A stretch of DNA of 64,000 bases from Treponema_C sp050320395 (GTDB taxonomy: Bacteria; Spirochaetota; Spirochaetia; Treponematales; Treponemataceae): the NCBI RefSeq assembly GCF_050320395.1, contig NZ_CP144459.1, positions 2,604,001 through 2,668,000 on the forward strand, in the 5' to 3' direction. Below are positions 16,247-25,289 of the stretch, piece after piece; position 1 is the first letter of the stretch; the number at the start of each line of letters is the position of its first letter. The notes beneath the pieces are model-generated. The model had not been told where the DNA came from and did not search any database. It saw only the letters and a list, made by a program, of their open reading frames with translations. A program made the translations under genes and the position numbers.

Positions 16247-17635
16247 ATGGCAAAGAAAAAAGGCTCTTCAACTTTTTTTAAATGCTCTTCATGCGGATAC
16301 AGCCAGCCTCGGTGGATGGGGCGCTGTCCCGACTGCGGAGAGTGGAATACCCTGGTCGAATGTATAGCGGACGATTCGGCAACAGTACCCTTCGGGACGC
16401 GCAGTGCGGAGGGAGTGCGAGAACGGGCTCGTCCCCTGCCCCTTTCGGCGGTGGATCCCGCCCTCGGCACACGCATTATAACGGGCATAAGCGAACTCGA
16501 CAGGGTGCTCGGAGGGGGAGCGGTTAAACGCTCGGCGGTGCTCATAGGCGGAGAGCCGGGCATCGGAAAATCCACCCTCCTTATTCAAACCGCCTCTGCC
16601 GTGCGTTCTCAGCTTGCGCCCGGACAGGGAGCTTCCGGCGCAAAAGCGCGCGTACTCTACGTGTCGGGAGAAGAAGCCGCTTCTCAAATAAGAGCGCGCG
16701 CCGACCGCTTGGAACTTGAAAAAGACGGCATCGAAATTCTCTGCTCAAACCGCCTCGACGATATAGAAAACGCGCTGAATGCTTTAAATCCTGTCTGTGT
16801 CATTATCGACTCGATTCAAACCGTTTCATCGGCGGATGCGGGGCCGGTGCCGGGTACGGTTAATCAATTAAAATACTGTGCCGCCGAATTGACCGCATGG
16901 GTAAAAGAACGCGACGCGGTGCTTTTTATGAGCGCCCACGTTACCAAAGACGGAAGCATTGCCGGCCCCAAAGCCCTTGAGCACTTGGTGGATACGGTTA
17001 TTTCATTTGAACAAAACGACGACCGCGTGCGTTTTTTGCGCGCCTTAAAAAACCGTTTCGGTTCGGTGGACGAACTGGGTATTTTTTCGATGACGGAAAA
17101 AGGTCTTGTGCCGGTGGAAGACCCGTCGGCACTGTTTATCGTGCGGCGAAGCGGCGCCATTCCGGCAGGGACGGCGGTCGTTCCCGTATTTGAAGGAAGC
17201 CGCGTATTTATGGTTGAATTGCAGGCACTGACGGTTCCCGCAAAGTCGGCAATAACCCGCGTCTATTCCGATAAAATAGACAATGCGCGCGTAAGCCGTG
17301 TTGCCGCCGTTTTGGAAAAGCGGGCGGGATTGCGCTTCAGCGATCAGGATATTTACATAAACGTTGCAGGAGGCGTCCGCTTAACCGAAAGCGCAATAGA
17401 TGCGGCACTGGCGGCGGCCCTTTATTCGGCGCGCACGGACATTGCGCCGCCTGAAAAAACGGCGGTAACCGGAGAACTGAGCCTTGCAGGAGAAATACGC
17501 CCCGTAAACCGCTTAAAACAGCGGGCAAAGGCGGCGCATACGCTGGGCTTTACGCGGGTGTTAGGCCCCGAAAAAGAAGAAGATATTATCGCCGTTAGCG
17601 ATATTCAATCTTTAATAAAAACCCTGTTCCGCTGA
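16247..17635 (+). CDS. radA: DNA repair protein RadA
   Basis: 462 residues. RadA is a RecA-like hexameric helicase acting on branched recombination intermediates. Domains in order: a four-cysteine zinc finger (C13, C16, C27, C30), a RecA ATPase with Walker A GGEPGIGKST (101-110), the RadA signature KNRFGS (268-273), and a C-terminal Lon-protease-like domain lacking the catalytic dyad. All motifs are intact. The gene is preceded directly by a near-consensus promoter and has no SD, so it is probably translated from a leaderless mRNA. The neighbouring P13-like gene is convergent. Confidence 0.96.
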   Translation: MAKKKGSSTFFKCSSCGYSQPRWMGRCPDCGEWNTLVECIADDSATVPFGTRSAEGVRERARPLPLSAVDPALGTRIITGISELDRVLGGGAVKRSAVLIGGEPGIGKSTLLIQTASAVRSQLAPGQGASGAKARVLYVSGEEAASQIRARADRLELEKDGIEILCSNRLDDIENALNALNPVCVIIDSIQTVSSADAGPVPGTVNQLKYCAAELTAWVKERDAVLFMSAHVTKDGSIAGPKALEHLVDTVISFEQNDDRVRFLRALKNRFGSVDELGIFSMTEKGLVPVEDPSALFIVRRSGAIPAGTAVVPVFEGSRVFMVELQALTVPAKSAITRVYSDKIDNARVSRVAAVLEKRAGLRFSDQDIYINVAGGVRLTESAIDAALAAALYSARTDIAPPEKTAVTGELSLAGEIRPVNRLKQRAKAAHTLGFTRVLGPEKEEDIIAVSDIQSLIKTLFR

Positions 17636-17661
17636 AAATCGGGGACTCTAAAACGGCACAA

Positions 17662-18303
17662 TCACAATTCAAGACGCAGGGCAAGGCCGCAGGACGCATC
17701 CGGCAGTACAAGGGGTGTTATGCTTACGCGGGCTTCTCCCATGCGGAGCGCTTCCTCCAGCCGTTTATTGTATGAAGCGCCGTATACCCAAGGCGCAATC
17801 ATTCCGTATATGCGGAAAGCCGTAGAAAGAATTCCTCCCGCAACAATAAAAGGCAAGGCCTTCCCCATGCTGAAAACCATGCGGAAAAGGCTGCCGGCGT
17901 CTTTATCCGCGTTACGGGAGGCATCAAAAAACTCTTTTTGCCAGAGTATCAACCCGGTCAAGCCTAAGCCGTAGGATGTTATATCCGCCGTTAAACAAAG
18001 GCCGCCTGAAAGATAATCTTTTTGAACAAAAGAGCCTATTCCGAAGCCGATTAGCCAGTTTATAAGAAAGGGGGCAAGCGGCTCATCTTTGCATGATGAA
18101 TACAGCTGTTGTTTTTCACCGAAAGAAAGAAAGGCGGCTTCGGTATAAATATTGTTAAAATTCTTTTTTAAGCCCTTAGTTTGCAGCATATGCGAAATAT
18201 TTTGTACATGATTTTCCCTCTCCGGTGCCGAGGCAAAAAGACTTTGTTCCGATAAAAAAACGAAGAGAAAAACCGACAAAAGACAAACCGTAATTTTTTT
18301 CAT
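17662..18303 (-). CDS. exported membrane protein, P13-porin-like
   Basis: 213 residues. A signal peptide ends near SLFA-SAPE (about residue 25). The middle part (about 75-180) has several hydrophobic segments with glycine-rich turns, such as LINWLIGFGIGSFVQKDYLS, which resembles the P13-type integral outer-membrane proteins of spirochaetes. The assignment rests on this pattern only. It starts 21 bp after the TraB-like gene, with AGGAGGATAAA as SD, so it is probably expressed with it. Confidence 0.55.
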   Translation of the reverse strand: MKKITVCLLSVFLFVFLSEQSLFASAPERENHVQNISHMLQTKGLKKNFNNIYTEAAFLSFGEKQQLYSSCKDEPLAPFLINWLIGFGIGSFVQKDYLSGGLCLTADITSYGLGLTGLILWQKEFFDASRNADKDAGSLFRMVFSMGKALPFIVAGGILSTAFRIYGMIAPWVYGASYNKRLEEALRMGEARVSITPLVLPDASCGLALRLEL

Positions 18304-18324
18304 TTTATCCTCCTATAAAAATAT

Positions 18325-19500
18325 TTACTGAAATAGGGAGCCTACAAGGGCCGGAACGGCGATAAAGTTGCCTATCGCGCCTCCCAAGCTCGATAAAAAG
18401 AATACCAAAAGCACGCGGCCTATGCGGTTTTTATACAGCCCCTTTAGAGAAGCCGCATCGTCGGCAAGACCTTCCATATCTTCTACCTTGGGCTTACGAA
18501 TCCATGCCTGTACAAGTCCCGTAAAAAGACCGACCGCAAGAAAGGGGTTTACGGTACCCAAGGGAGCCCCGATAAAGCCGGTAATAATCGCAAGCGGATG
18601 CCCCAGGGCCAACAGGGTGCCGAGGGCCGCAAGGGAACCGTTCCATAAAACCCAGCGTATAAGCATATCCAAAGAAGCTTGGGCGCCGTTTATAAAAAAG
18701 CCTGCAATAATCAAGGCGACCAAAACAAGGGGAAAAATCCAGCCCGCAATTTTTGAGCCTATACCCGCAGGAGGCACGCTTTCTATATCGGCCGTGCCGC
18801 AGTCCGCTTCCCCCGAGGTGATTTTATTCAGATGTGCTTCAACTCCCGGAAGGTGTCCGGCGCCTAAGACGGCAAGCACCTTGTTTCCTTTTACTTCCCA
18901 GATGCGGGAAGCAAGATAGCGGTCCCGTTCGTCTATGAGAACGGTTTTTACGGCCGGTAAATAAGCCGCCAATTCGCTCATCATGGAATCCATTTCGTTT
19001 GAGCTTTTCAGGTTTTCTATGTCTTCCGCCGAGATTTCTTCTTTTTCAAAGGCGGCCGCCAAAAGGGCGGATAAAAGCTTTATTTTCCCCCAAAAGGAAT
19101 TTTGTGCCCATGCGCGCCTGAGCGTTACCTGAATGGGACGGTCTACAAGCGCAACCGGAATATGTTCTTCTTCCGCCGCCTTGACCGCAGCGCGCATTTC
19201 ATCTCCGGGTTTTACGCCCACATCCGAACCCATTCTGCGCTGAAAAGAACCGAGCACAAGGTTTGCAAGCATAATAAAACCGCGTTTTTCTTTTAATACT
19301 TTAACGATATCCAGATTTTTCCACGATTCGGGATCCTGCATCGATTTATAACGCTGTTCATCGAGTTCCACGGCAACGCAATCGGGCTTAAACTCCCGTA
19401 TGCTGCGGTCGGCTTCTTCCATACTTTCTTTGGAAATATGAGCGGTTCCCAGCAATATAATTTCGCGGTTTTGTAACAGCAGTTTTTTTACGGTTTGCAT
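18325..19500 (-). CDS. TraB/PrgY-family membrane protein
   Basis: 391 residues. The N-terminal domain (about 1-240) has the TraB/GumN-type motifs: ILLGTAHISKES near the start, VAVELDEQRY, and VLAVLGAGHLPGVEAH at about 210-225 with the conserved GxxH. The family shares a metalloprotease-like fold; PrgY removes a peptide pheromone and others have unknown roles. Three to four membrane helices follow (about 250-390), with LASLGGAIGNF-like loops. SD AGGAAAG before the ATG. It is the first gene of a probable two-gene operon with the P13-like protein. Confidence 0.8.
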   Translation of the reverse strand: MQTVKKLLLQNREIILLGTAHISKESMEEADRSIREFKPDCVAVELDEQRYKSMQDPESWKNLDIVKVLKEKRGFIMLANLVLGSFQRRMGSDVGVKPGDEMRAAVKAAEEEHIPVALVDRPIQVTLRRAWAQNSFWGKIKLLSALLAAAFEKEEISAEDIENLKSSNEMDSMMSELAAYLPAVKTVLIDERDRYLASRIWEVKGNKVLAVLGAGHLPGVEAHLNKITSGEADCGTADIESVPPAGIGSKIAGWIFPLVLVALIIAGFFINGAQASLDMLIRWVLWNGSLAALGTLLALGHPLAIITGFIGAPLGTVNPFLAVGLFTGLVQAWIRKPKVEDMEGLADDAASLKGLYKNRIGRVLLVFFLSSLGGAIGNFIAVPALVGSLFQ

Positions 19501-19528
19501 ATTCTTTCCTATGGTATTTTATCCGTTT

Positions 19529-21097
19529 TTAGCGGGCTTTTTCCGCAGCTCTATCTTCGGCAGCCGTTCGTTTTTCCGTTTCGGACATTTTTTCAACAGC
19601 CCATTGCGTAAGCCGGTATTCAAAAAAGAGGGGTGACTGCATATCGGCAACTTCAAGATAAATTTTATGGGCTAAATTCTTTTTGCCCGTCAATTCATAA
19701 AAAAGAGCCATATAAAAAAGCATCTTTCCCTTTATCGTGCGGCTGTCCTGGTTTACCGTCCTATGTAAAACGTTTCCGTCGCCCAATTCGTCATAATATA
19801 ACCTGAGCATAAGGTAGTCAAGACTTTGTTTATCCATGTTGCGCATAGCCTTGGAAAGATATTCTTTATTTGCCGCCGAATTATTCATCTTTCGGTAACA
19901 AGCCGAAATCATCAATTTATACGAGGTGTTTTCAGGATTCATTTCGGAGGCTTTTACAAAACCCTGCAGCGCTTCTTCCCAATTTTCTATGCGCCATGCA
20001 AGCATGGCAACCGATTCGTATGCATAATAGTATTTCGGATTACAACGGATAACATTGCGGTAATCATCGAGGGCCGATTCGTATTTTCCCTGTTCATCCC
20101 GTAAACCGCCGCGGTAGGTATAGGCTAAAAAATAATCGGGTTCTATTTTAATCGCCTTTGTCCAGGCTTTTTCGGCTTCATTCGGCTTTTCCAATCCTAA
20201 ATAATAGGAGCCGGCATCAAGCTGATGGTGATAATCATCGGGGTTTAAAGCTGTCGCTTTTTGAATGTATTCCAAAGCTTTTTCATAATCACGCGCTTCA
20301 CCGGAAAGTTTGGCAAGATACGACCAGGCCATATCGTTTTCAGGTTCCAATACCGAAAGCTTTATAAAAGTTGCTTTTGCCTTATCGATATCATTCAAAT
20401 ACCAGGATGTCTGCCCGTAACCGAATAAACAGGCCGAATGTTCCGGATTGCCTTCCAACCCTTTTTTAAAATACAGGTTCGCCTGCTTAAAATTGCGTAC
20501 AAGCATAAAACTGTTCGCAAGGGCGGCATTCGCATCCGGATTTTTCGGGTTTTTCTTTAAAATAGAACGGATAATTTCGGTGCTTTTTTTACCGTCGCCG
20601 CCTGCCCGTGCAACCATCGCGCTTAAAAGCTGAATATTTTCATTTCCCGGATTTTGTTTAACCAGGGCTGCGGTTTTTTCGGCAGCTTTTTGCACTTCTC
20701 CTGCAGAAAGCAGCAATGAAGCATGCATGTAATTCAAATCTTCATTGTTTTTATGTGTTTCGGGAATCGCATCGAAAGAGTCGAGCGCCTGCTTCATATC
20801 GCCTTTTTGGAGAAGCTTTTGTAAATTTCCCGTAAAGGCTTCGGCGGTAAAAGCATCCTGTTTTTTTTGCTGCGTTTGCGCAGGCGCCTTTTGTTCGGCT
20901 TTTTTTTGAACGTCTTGTACTTTTTCGGACGATGCTGCCGGTTTCACATCTTCGCCGACGACTGTTTCGGTCTGTACAAGGCTTTGTTCCGCCTTTATAT
21001 CGGCGGCAGGCTCGGTTGTTTTACAGGCGGCGATAATAAACAGAACCAGACAAAGCAACGGCATAAAGTTCTTTGTTTTTTGCAAATTTTTAATCAT
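19529..21097 (-). CDS. TPR-repeat lipoprotein
   Basis: 522 residues. N-terminal signal with lipobox IIAAC (Cys25), so lipid-anchored. Residues 30-75 are a low-complexity Lys/Gln/Ala/Val linker. From about 90 to 460 there are some ten tetratricopeptide repeats, recognisable by the pattern ...A...YI.KA..LNPDDY.. and similar 34-residue units. TPR lipoproteins act as scaffolds in envelope assembly. The SD is AAGGGA. It is divergent from the gene at 21162 and runs in the same direction as the TraB-like gene 28 bp downstream. Confidence 0.85.
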   Translation of the reverse strand: MIKNLQKTKNFMPLLCLVLFIIAACKTTEPAADIKAEQSLVQTETVVGEDVKPAASSEKVQDVQKKAEQKAPAQTQQKKQDAFTAEAFTGNLQKLLQKGDMKQALDSFDAIPETHKNNEDLNYMHASLLLSAGEVQKAAEKTAALVKQNPGNENIQLLSAMVARAGGDGKKSTEIIRSILKKNPKNPDANAALANSFMLVRNFKQANLYFKKGLEGNPEHSACLFGYGQTSWYLNDIDKAKATFIKLSVLEPENDMAWSYLAKLSGEARDYEKALEYIQKATALNPDDYHHQLDAGSYYLGLEKPNEAEKAWTKAIKIEPDYFLAYTYRGGLRDEQGKYESALDDYRNVIRCNPKYYYAYESVAMLAWRIENWEEALQGFVKASEMNPENTSYKLMISACYRKMNNSAANKEYLSKAMRNMDKQSLDYLMLRLYYDELGDGNVLHRTVNQDSRTIKGKMLFYMALFYELTGKKNLAHKIYLEVADMQSPLFFEYRLTQWAVEKMSETEKRTAAEDRAAEKAR

Positions 21098-21161
21098 CGA
21101 TTTTCCCTTATTATTTTACGGGGAGTTGATTTTAAGGCCATCATTGAGTACACTGGTACAA

Positions 21162-23000
21162 ATGGCACATAATCCCGTTCGTAAATTTATAATTCTTACC
21201 CTTGTCTACGGTATTACTATTTTCGGCATTTTTATGCTTCAATTTAGGAATGAATCCTCTTTTTCAAAGCTTTTCGGCTTTTTACAGCTGCGCTTATCTT
21301 ATACAAAGCCCGAATCCGAATCTCCGCAATCCCGCACTTTAAAAAACGGCTTTTACGTTTCGGGAAAAGGTTTAACGGTTTATTCTACCGAATCATCGCC
21401 GATGACGGTTGAGTTATCGGGCAAAAGAACCCTCGTTCCCGTTTTGGAAAAATGGGAAGAAACGGGGCCCGATTCTTTTACCCTTTTCTTTTCCGACGAT
21501 ATTTCTCTGTTTTTTAGCGGCGCGGCAGGACAGCCGGTGTTAAAGGCCGAACTTCCTTCTCAAGCCCGTTCCGTATCCATACCTTATAAAACAACGGAAA
21601 GCTACAGCGTTACGGATATAAATCAATTCCGCGCAATTATAAAATCAAAACACGAAACCCGTATTTTACAGGCACAAACTTTAAGCGCCGACCGCATAAA
21701 GCTTTCTTCTTCGGCTTCCGCAGTTCATTTTGCCGTCTACGAAGAGCCCCGCTCTTTTTCGTTTGCGTCAATTGCAGGCTCCGAAAAGGCCTCAGAAGAA
21801 CGTTTGAAAAAACTCACCGAAAAGGCGCGTTTGAAAATTTTTGAAAATTTTGCATACACGGCTCCGGAAAATATCAACGAAAGCCTCGTTGCAGCCTATA
21901 TAGCCGAAAATGCCGTTCGGGGAAGCTACCATACCGCTGTCGGTACGGTTCCGGCCTCATTTAAAGAAAGCACAAAACGGACCTATCTTACAGCCCCTTA
22001 TTTTAACACATTGGTTAAAATGAATCAAACGCTGGTTATGGAGCGCGAAAACATTTTATACCGCATAAAATACTCGCTTGATAAAAACAACCTGGATGTT
22101 TTTGAACTTGACCGCCTGCCCCTCGTTTTACTCCAACTTCCGGTATCCGAAGCAGCCCCCGTTTTATCGCTTCCGGCCGCAGTTGAAGCTTTTACACCCA
22201 CCGCCGCCCAGGCCGCAGGCATTTTGGATTTATATACCGTGTTATATCCGATACAACCTGCAAATGCGGCGCGTCTCGAACCCGTATTGGATACCTGTAT
22301 TTCCGTTTTGGAAGCGGCCTGTACAATAAGCGAAACGGGAGACCTCTATCTTACGGATAAGGATATTCGGGCAAATGCGGTGCTGAGCGCAAAGGCCGCG
22401 CGCGCCTTACAGCGGTACGGAGAAACCGTACAAAATACCGCTATACAGGCGGGAGGAAGACTTTTATCGGCAAGCCTGCTTGACGGCAGCGAAACCGAAG
22501 ATATTAAAATGCTTGCGGAACTCTATCCTTATATAGCCGCAGGCACCCCCTTTTATCCTCATATGAGGGTTATCGGCTTTGAAAACGGCACTCCCGTTTG
22601 GGCATGGACGGCTGCGCAAAATATCCGGTATTCAAAAGAAGACGGTGAAGTTGTTTTTCACACCGATTTTATACAGGAAGAAAGCCATTATATGATTTTA
22701 GGCGGGATCGAACCCTTTACATCAATCGAAATTTACGGTATACAGTTCCGCACCGACCCGCGCTTTGAAACCTACAATTCTTCAGGCTACGTATACAATG
22801 CCGAATCCAAAACCCTGTTTTTAAAATTCCGGCATAAATCGGCAACCGAAACCGTGCGTTTAGGCTACCGTTCCCGCGCAGAAGAAGCTCCGGTACAAAC
22901 GGAAGAGGCCGAAAGCGCGGATACCGAAAACGCTGCGGCAGCCCCCGAAACGGCCGCTGCCGAAAGCGAGCCGCCGGCCTCCTATATACCCGCTTTTTAA
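21162..23000 (+). CDS. membrane-anchored protein of unknown function
   Basis: About 612 residues from the ATG at 21162 (MAHNPVRKF). A TTG at 21144 has AAGG six nt upstream and may be the real start. One membrane helix (about residues 8-27) anchors a large extracytoplasmic domain without recognisable motif; the middle contains helical stretches with many Ala, and a beta-rich part near 480-570 (FRTDPRFETYNSSGYVYN). The last 45 residues are an acidic Ala/Glu/Pro-rich tail. I do not recognise the family; it looks like a treponemal envelope protein. It is divergent from the TPR lipoprotein. Confidence 0.6.
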   Translation: MAHNPVRKFIILTLVYGITIFGIFMLQFRNESSFSKLFGFLQLRLSYTKPESESPQSRTLKNGFYVSGKGLTVYSTESSPMTVELSGKRTLVPVLEKWEETGPDSFTLFFSDDISLFFSGAAGQPVLKAELPSQARSVSIPYKTTESYSVTDINQFRAIIKSKHETRILQAQTLSADRIKLSSSASAVHFAVYEEPRSFSFASIAGSEKASEERLKKLTEKARLKIFENFAYTAPENINESLVAAYIAENAVRGSYHTAVGTVPASFKESTKRTYLTAPYFNTLVKMNQTLVMERENILYRIKYSLDKNNLDVFELDRLPLVLLQLPVSEAAPVLSLPAAVEAFTPTAAQAAGILDLYTVLYPIQPANAARLEPVLDTCISVLEAACTISETGDLYLTDKDIRANAVLSAKAARALQRYGETVQNTAIQAGGRLLSASLLDGSETEDIKMLAELYPYIAAGTPFYPHMRVIGFENGTPVWAWTAAQNIRYSKEDGEVVFHTDFIQEESHYMILGGIEPFTSIEIYGIQFRTDPRFETYNSSGYVYNAESKTLFLKFRHKSATETVRLGYRSRAEEAPVQTEEAESADTENAAAAPETAAAESEPPASYIPAF

Positions 23001-23020
23001 CGGGTTTTTACGGTTTAAAC

Positions 23021-23061
23021 AAAAAAAGCGGCCGGCCCGTACAAGAAAGAGCCTGCCGCTT
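23021..23061 (-). terminator. intrinsic terminator on the minus strand
   Basis: On the minus strand AAGCGGC (23061-23055) pairs with GCCGCTT (23032-23026) and runs into seven T. It lies 20 bp after the stop of the outer-membrane-protein pseudogene. Confidence 0.6.
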
Positions 23062-23080
23062 GATTTACCGAACAGGCTTA

Positions 23081-23690
23081 TTAGAACTTATATCCTACGC
23101 CTACGCCGATATTGAATTTATAACCGAAGTTTAAAAACTTGGTGTCTTGATCTTTGGCGAGTTTCTTGAGCTCCTTTTCACCCTTTGTTTGATTCAATTT
23201 GATACCGAACAGTGCCTGAGGACGTACATACAGGTTACCGGTTACAAAGAAATCGGCACCCGCTCCCATGTCGAGCCATACGCGGTTTAATTCTTTTTTT
23301 AAATCATCGACCCCTATCCCGTAACTATCCGCGACTTTTACCGAAAGGGGAATATCGAAATCGAAACCGAGTAAGGGAAATACCTTGATTTTTTCGGCAA
23401 CACTGAAAGGATATTTACCGAAGATACCCATGTGAAGAAAATTTGCTTTTATATCAAAATCAATGGAACTGTCTGTACCGCCAGACCATGTCTCCTTCCT
23501 CGTCATTTTAGGCTTTCCGACAAGTACATTCATACCGATTTCGGCAACCGCATATCGGGCATCAAAAAAGCCTTTAAACCCGATAAGGTTTCCGTTGGAC
23601 CAGTCTTTGTCTGTACAAATTGTATGCCGACATCCCGCTCTTGTATTAAGATTGTATATCCGAATATCAAAAAAGTCAAATCCGAATATT
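23081..23690 (-). pseudogene. 5'-truncated beta-barrel outer-membrane protein gene
   Basis: An ATG at 23533 gives 150 residues (MNVLVGKPKM...), but the same frame is open and protein-like further upstream: ...TDKDWSNGNLIGFKGFFDAR, YAVAEIG, then MNVLVG. No start codon and no signal peptide occur before a stop about 23720. The visible part has alternating aromatic and polar residues and ends ...GYKFNIGVGVGYKF, a typical terminal beta-strand of an outer-membrane barrel. I take it as a gene that lost its N-terminal part. It is divergent from the gene at 23844. Confidence 0.55.
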
Positions 23691-23843
23691 ATAAAAACCG
23701 ATTTTTTTATAAGAAACGCTTTTTACCCCTTGTATCTCTGTTGCTGCAAATTTTTTTTCGGAAATTTGTATCATTTTTTCAAAAAGTATGTTATAATGAC
23801 ACTAACGGCTTTGCCTAAAATCGCATAAGTGCAAGGAGTATCT

Positions 23844-25277
23844 GTGAATAAACGCGATTTTCCGAAAATTCATTTTTATGATCAGGATTTTGTAGATATA
23901 TACGATAAAACATGGTCTTGGGTTCAAAATTTTTGGCTGACCTCTGAGGCTCAAGAAGAAACCGACTATTTTGTATATCCGGAAGAAAATCAACCCTTAA
24001 TTATAGACCAAACGGAGTCAACCTTTGCTTCGTTTTTTTTGGTATACTCGAACCGCAACTTTCCGGCACATCAAAACCTTGATTATTTATACAAACGTCA
24101 GGAAGAAAACGGAGCTATCCGCCGTCAATACAACCTTGCCGATAATTCTCCGATTGTGCCCAAGGATAATCCCGAAGCCCTGGCCCTTCCCCTTTTTGCA
24201 TGGGCGGAATTCAATCTCTATCATAAATCGGCAAATAAGCGGCGCATAAAAGAAGTGATGCCCGTGTTGCAAAAGTACATGACATGGATTGAAACTTCTT
24301 TTAAAAAAGAAAACGGTTTATATGCCGTACCGGTCCAAGCAGGAGGCATGTTCAATTCTCCGCGCGATAAAACCTTTTATCCGATCGATTTTAACAGCGC
24401 CATGGCGGTCAGTGCCCTTTATATGGCGGCCCTCGGCGATATTCTTAACGAAAAGGATTTGAATTTCCAGTATAAACGGCTGTATTTTTCGCTTAAAACG
24501 CGTATCAATACCCTGATGTGGAATAAGGATACGGGGTTTTATCACGACTTGAACGAAAAAGGAGAACAGCTTCCGCATAAAACGGCAGCAGGTTTTTGGC
24601 CGCTTTTGGCTGAAATCCCGAATGAAGACAAGGCCGAATTATTGATTTCGCATTTAACGAATCCCAAAACATTCGGCACCGATCACCCCTTCCCGACCCT
24701 CTCGGCCGATGAAAAAAAATTCAGTCAGGACGGGGAAGGCTACCGCGGCAGCGTTTTTCCCTCCTTTAATTTTATGATTATAAAGGGACTGGAAAAATAT
24801 CAGCGCTACGATTTGGCGCGCGAAGCGGCAATCCGCCACCTTTATTATATATTGGATGCCATGTTTCCTCACGGAGATGATAAGGCCGTAAAGGGCGATT
24901 TGTGGGAAGCCTATCTTCCGGGTAAAGAGGGAGTTGCAAAATTGAGCGGAAAAAATACATTTCCGCGCAAACGCTATTTACATTTTGCAGGCTTATCCGC
25001 AATCGCACTTATGATAGAAAACGTTATCGGCTTATCCATAAGTTTGCCCCGTAAGACCGTCGACTGGATAATTCCCAACTTGGAAATTATGGGCATAGAA
25101 AACCTGTCTTTAAAACGCAATATGATTACGATTTTATCGAACAAAAGCGTACGCGGATGGGAAATACAAATGGAAAGCGAAAAGCTCTACTATTTTACCA
25201 TCAATATCCTCGGCCAAAAGAAAAAAACCCTTCCGATTCCCTCCGGTAAATGCTCAATGCTTATAGACAAGCTTTAA
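23844..25277 (+). CDS. MGH1/trehalase-like (alpha/alpha)6-barrel glycoside hydrolase
   Basis: 477 residues from the GTG at 23844, five nt after AAGGAG (23833-23838); an earlier GTG at 23829 lies before that SD. A TATAAT near 23797 gives a leader of about 40 nt. The sequence has features of GH37/GH63-type (alpha/alpha)6 barrels: LPLFAWAEFN, the RDKTFYPIDFNSAMAVSAL segment, LMWNKDTGFYHDL, GFWPLLAEIP, and GSVFPSFNFMIIKGL. No signal peptide, so cytoplasmic. It probably cleaves or rearranges an alpha-glucoside such as trehalose. It is followed 12 bp later by ppx. Confidence 0.75.
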   Translation: MNKRDFPKIHFYDQDFVDIYDKTWSWVQNFWLTSEAQEETDYFVYPEENQPLIIDQTESTFASFFLVYSNRNFPAHQNLDYLYKRQEENGAIRRQYNLADNSPIVPKDNPEALALPLFAWAEFNLYHKSANKRRIKEVMPVLQKYMTWIETSFKKENGLYAVPVQAGGMFNSPRDKTFYPIDFNSAMAVSALYMAALGDILNEKDLNFQYKRLYFSLKTRINTLMWNKDTGFYHDLNEKGEQLPHKTAAGFWPLLAEIPNEDKAELLISHLTNPKTFGTDHPFPTLSADEKKFSQDGEGYRGSVFPSFNFMIIKGLEKYQRYDLAREAAIRHLYYILDAMFPHGDDKAVKGDLWEAYLPGKEGVAKLSGKNTFPRKRYLHFAGLSAIALMIENVIGLSISLPRKTVDWIIPNLEIMGIENLSLKRNMITILSNKSVRGWEIQMESEKLYYFTINILGQKKKTLPIPSGKCSMLIDKL

Positions 25278-25289
25278 CGGCGGCACGGC

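Noticed and set aside
23829..23843. Upstream GTG start of the glycoside hydrolase gene
   Set aside because: The SD AAGGAG lies downstream of it and fits the GTG at 23844.
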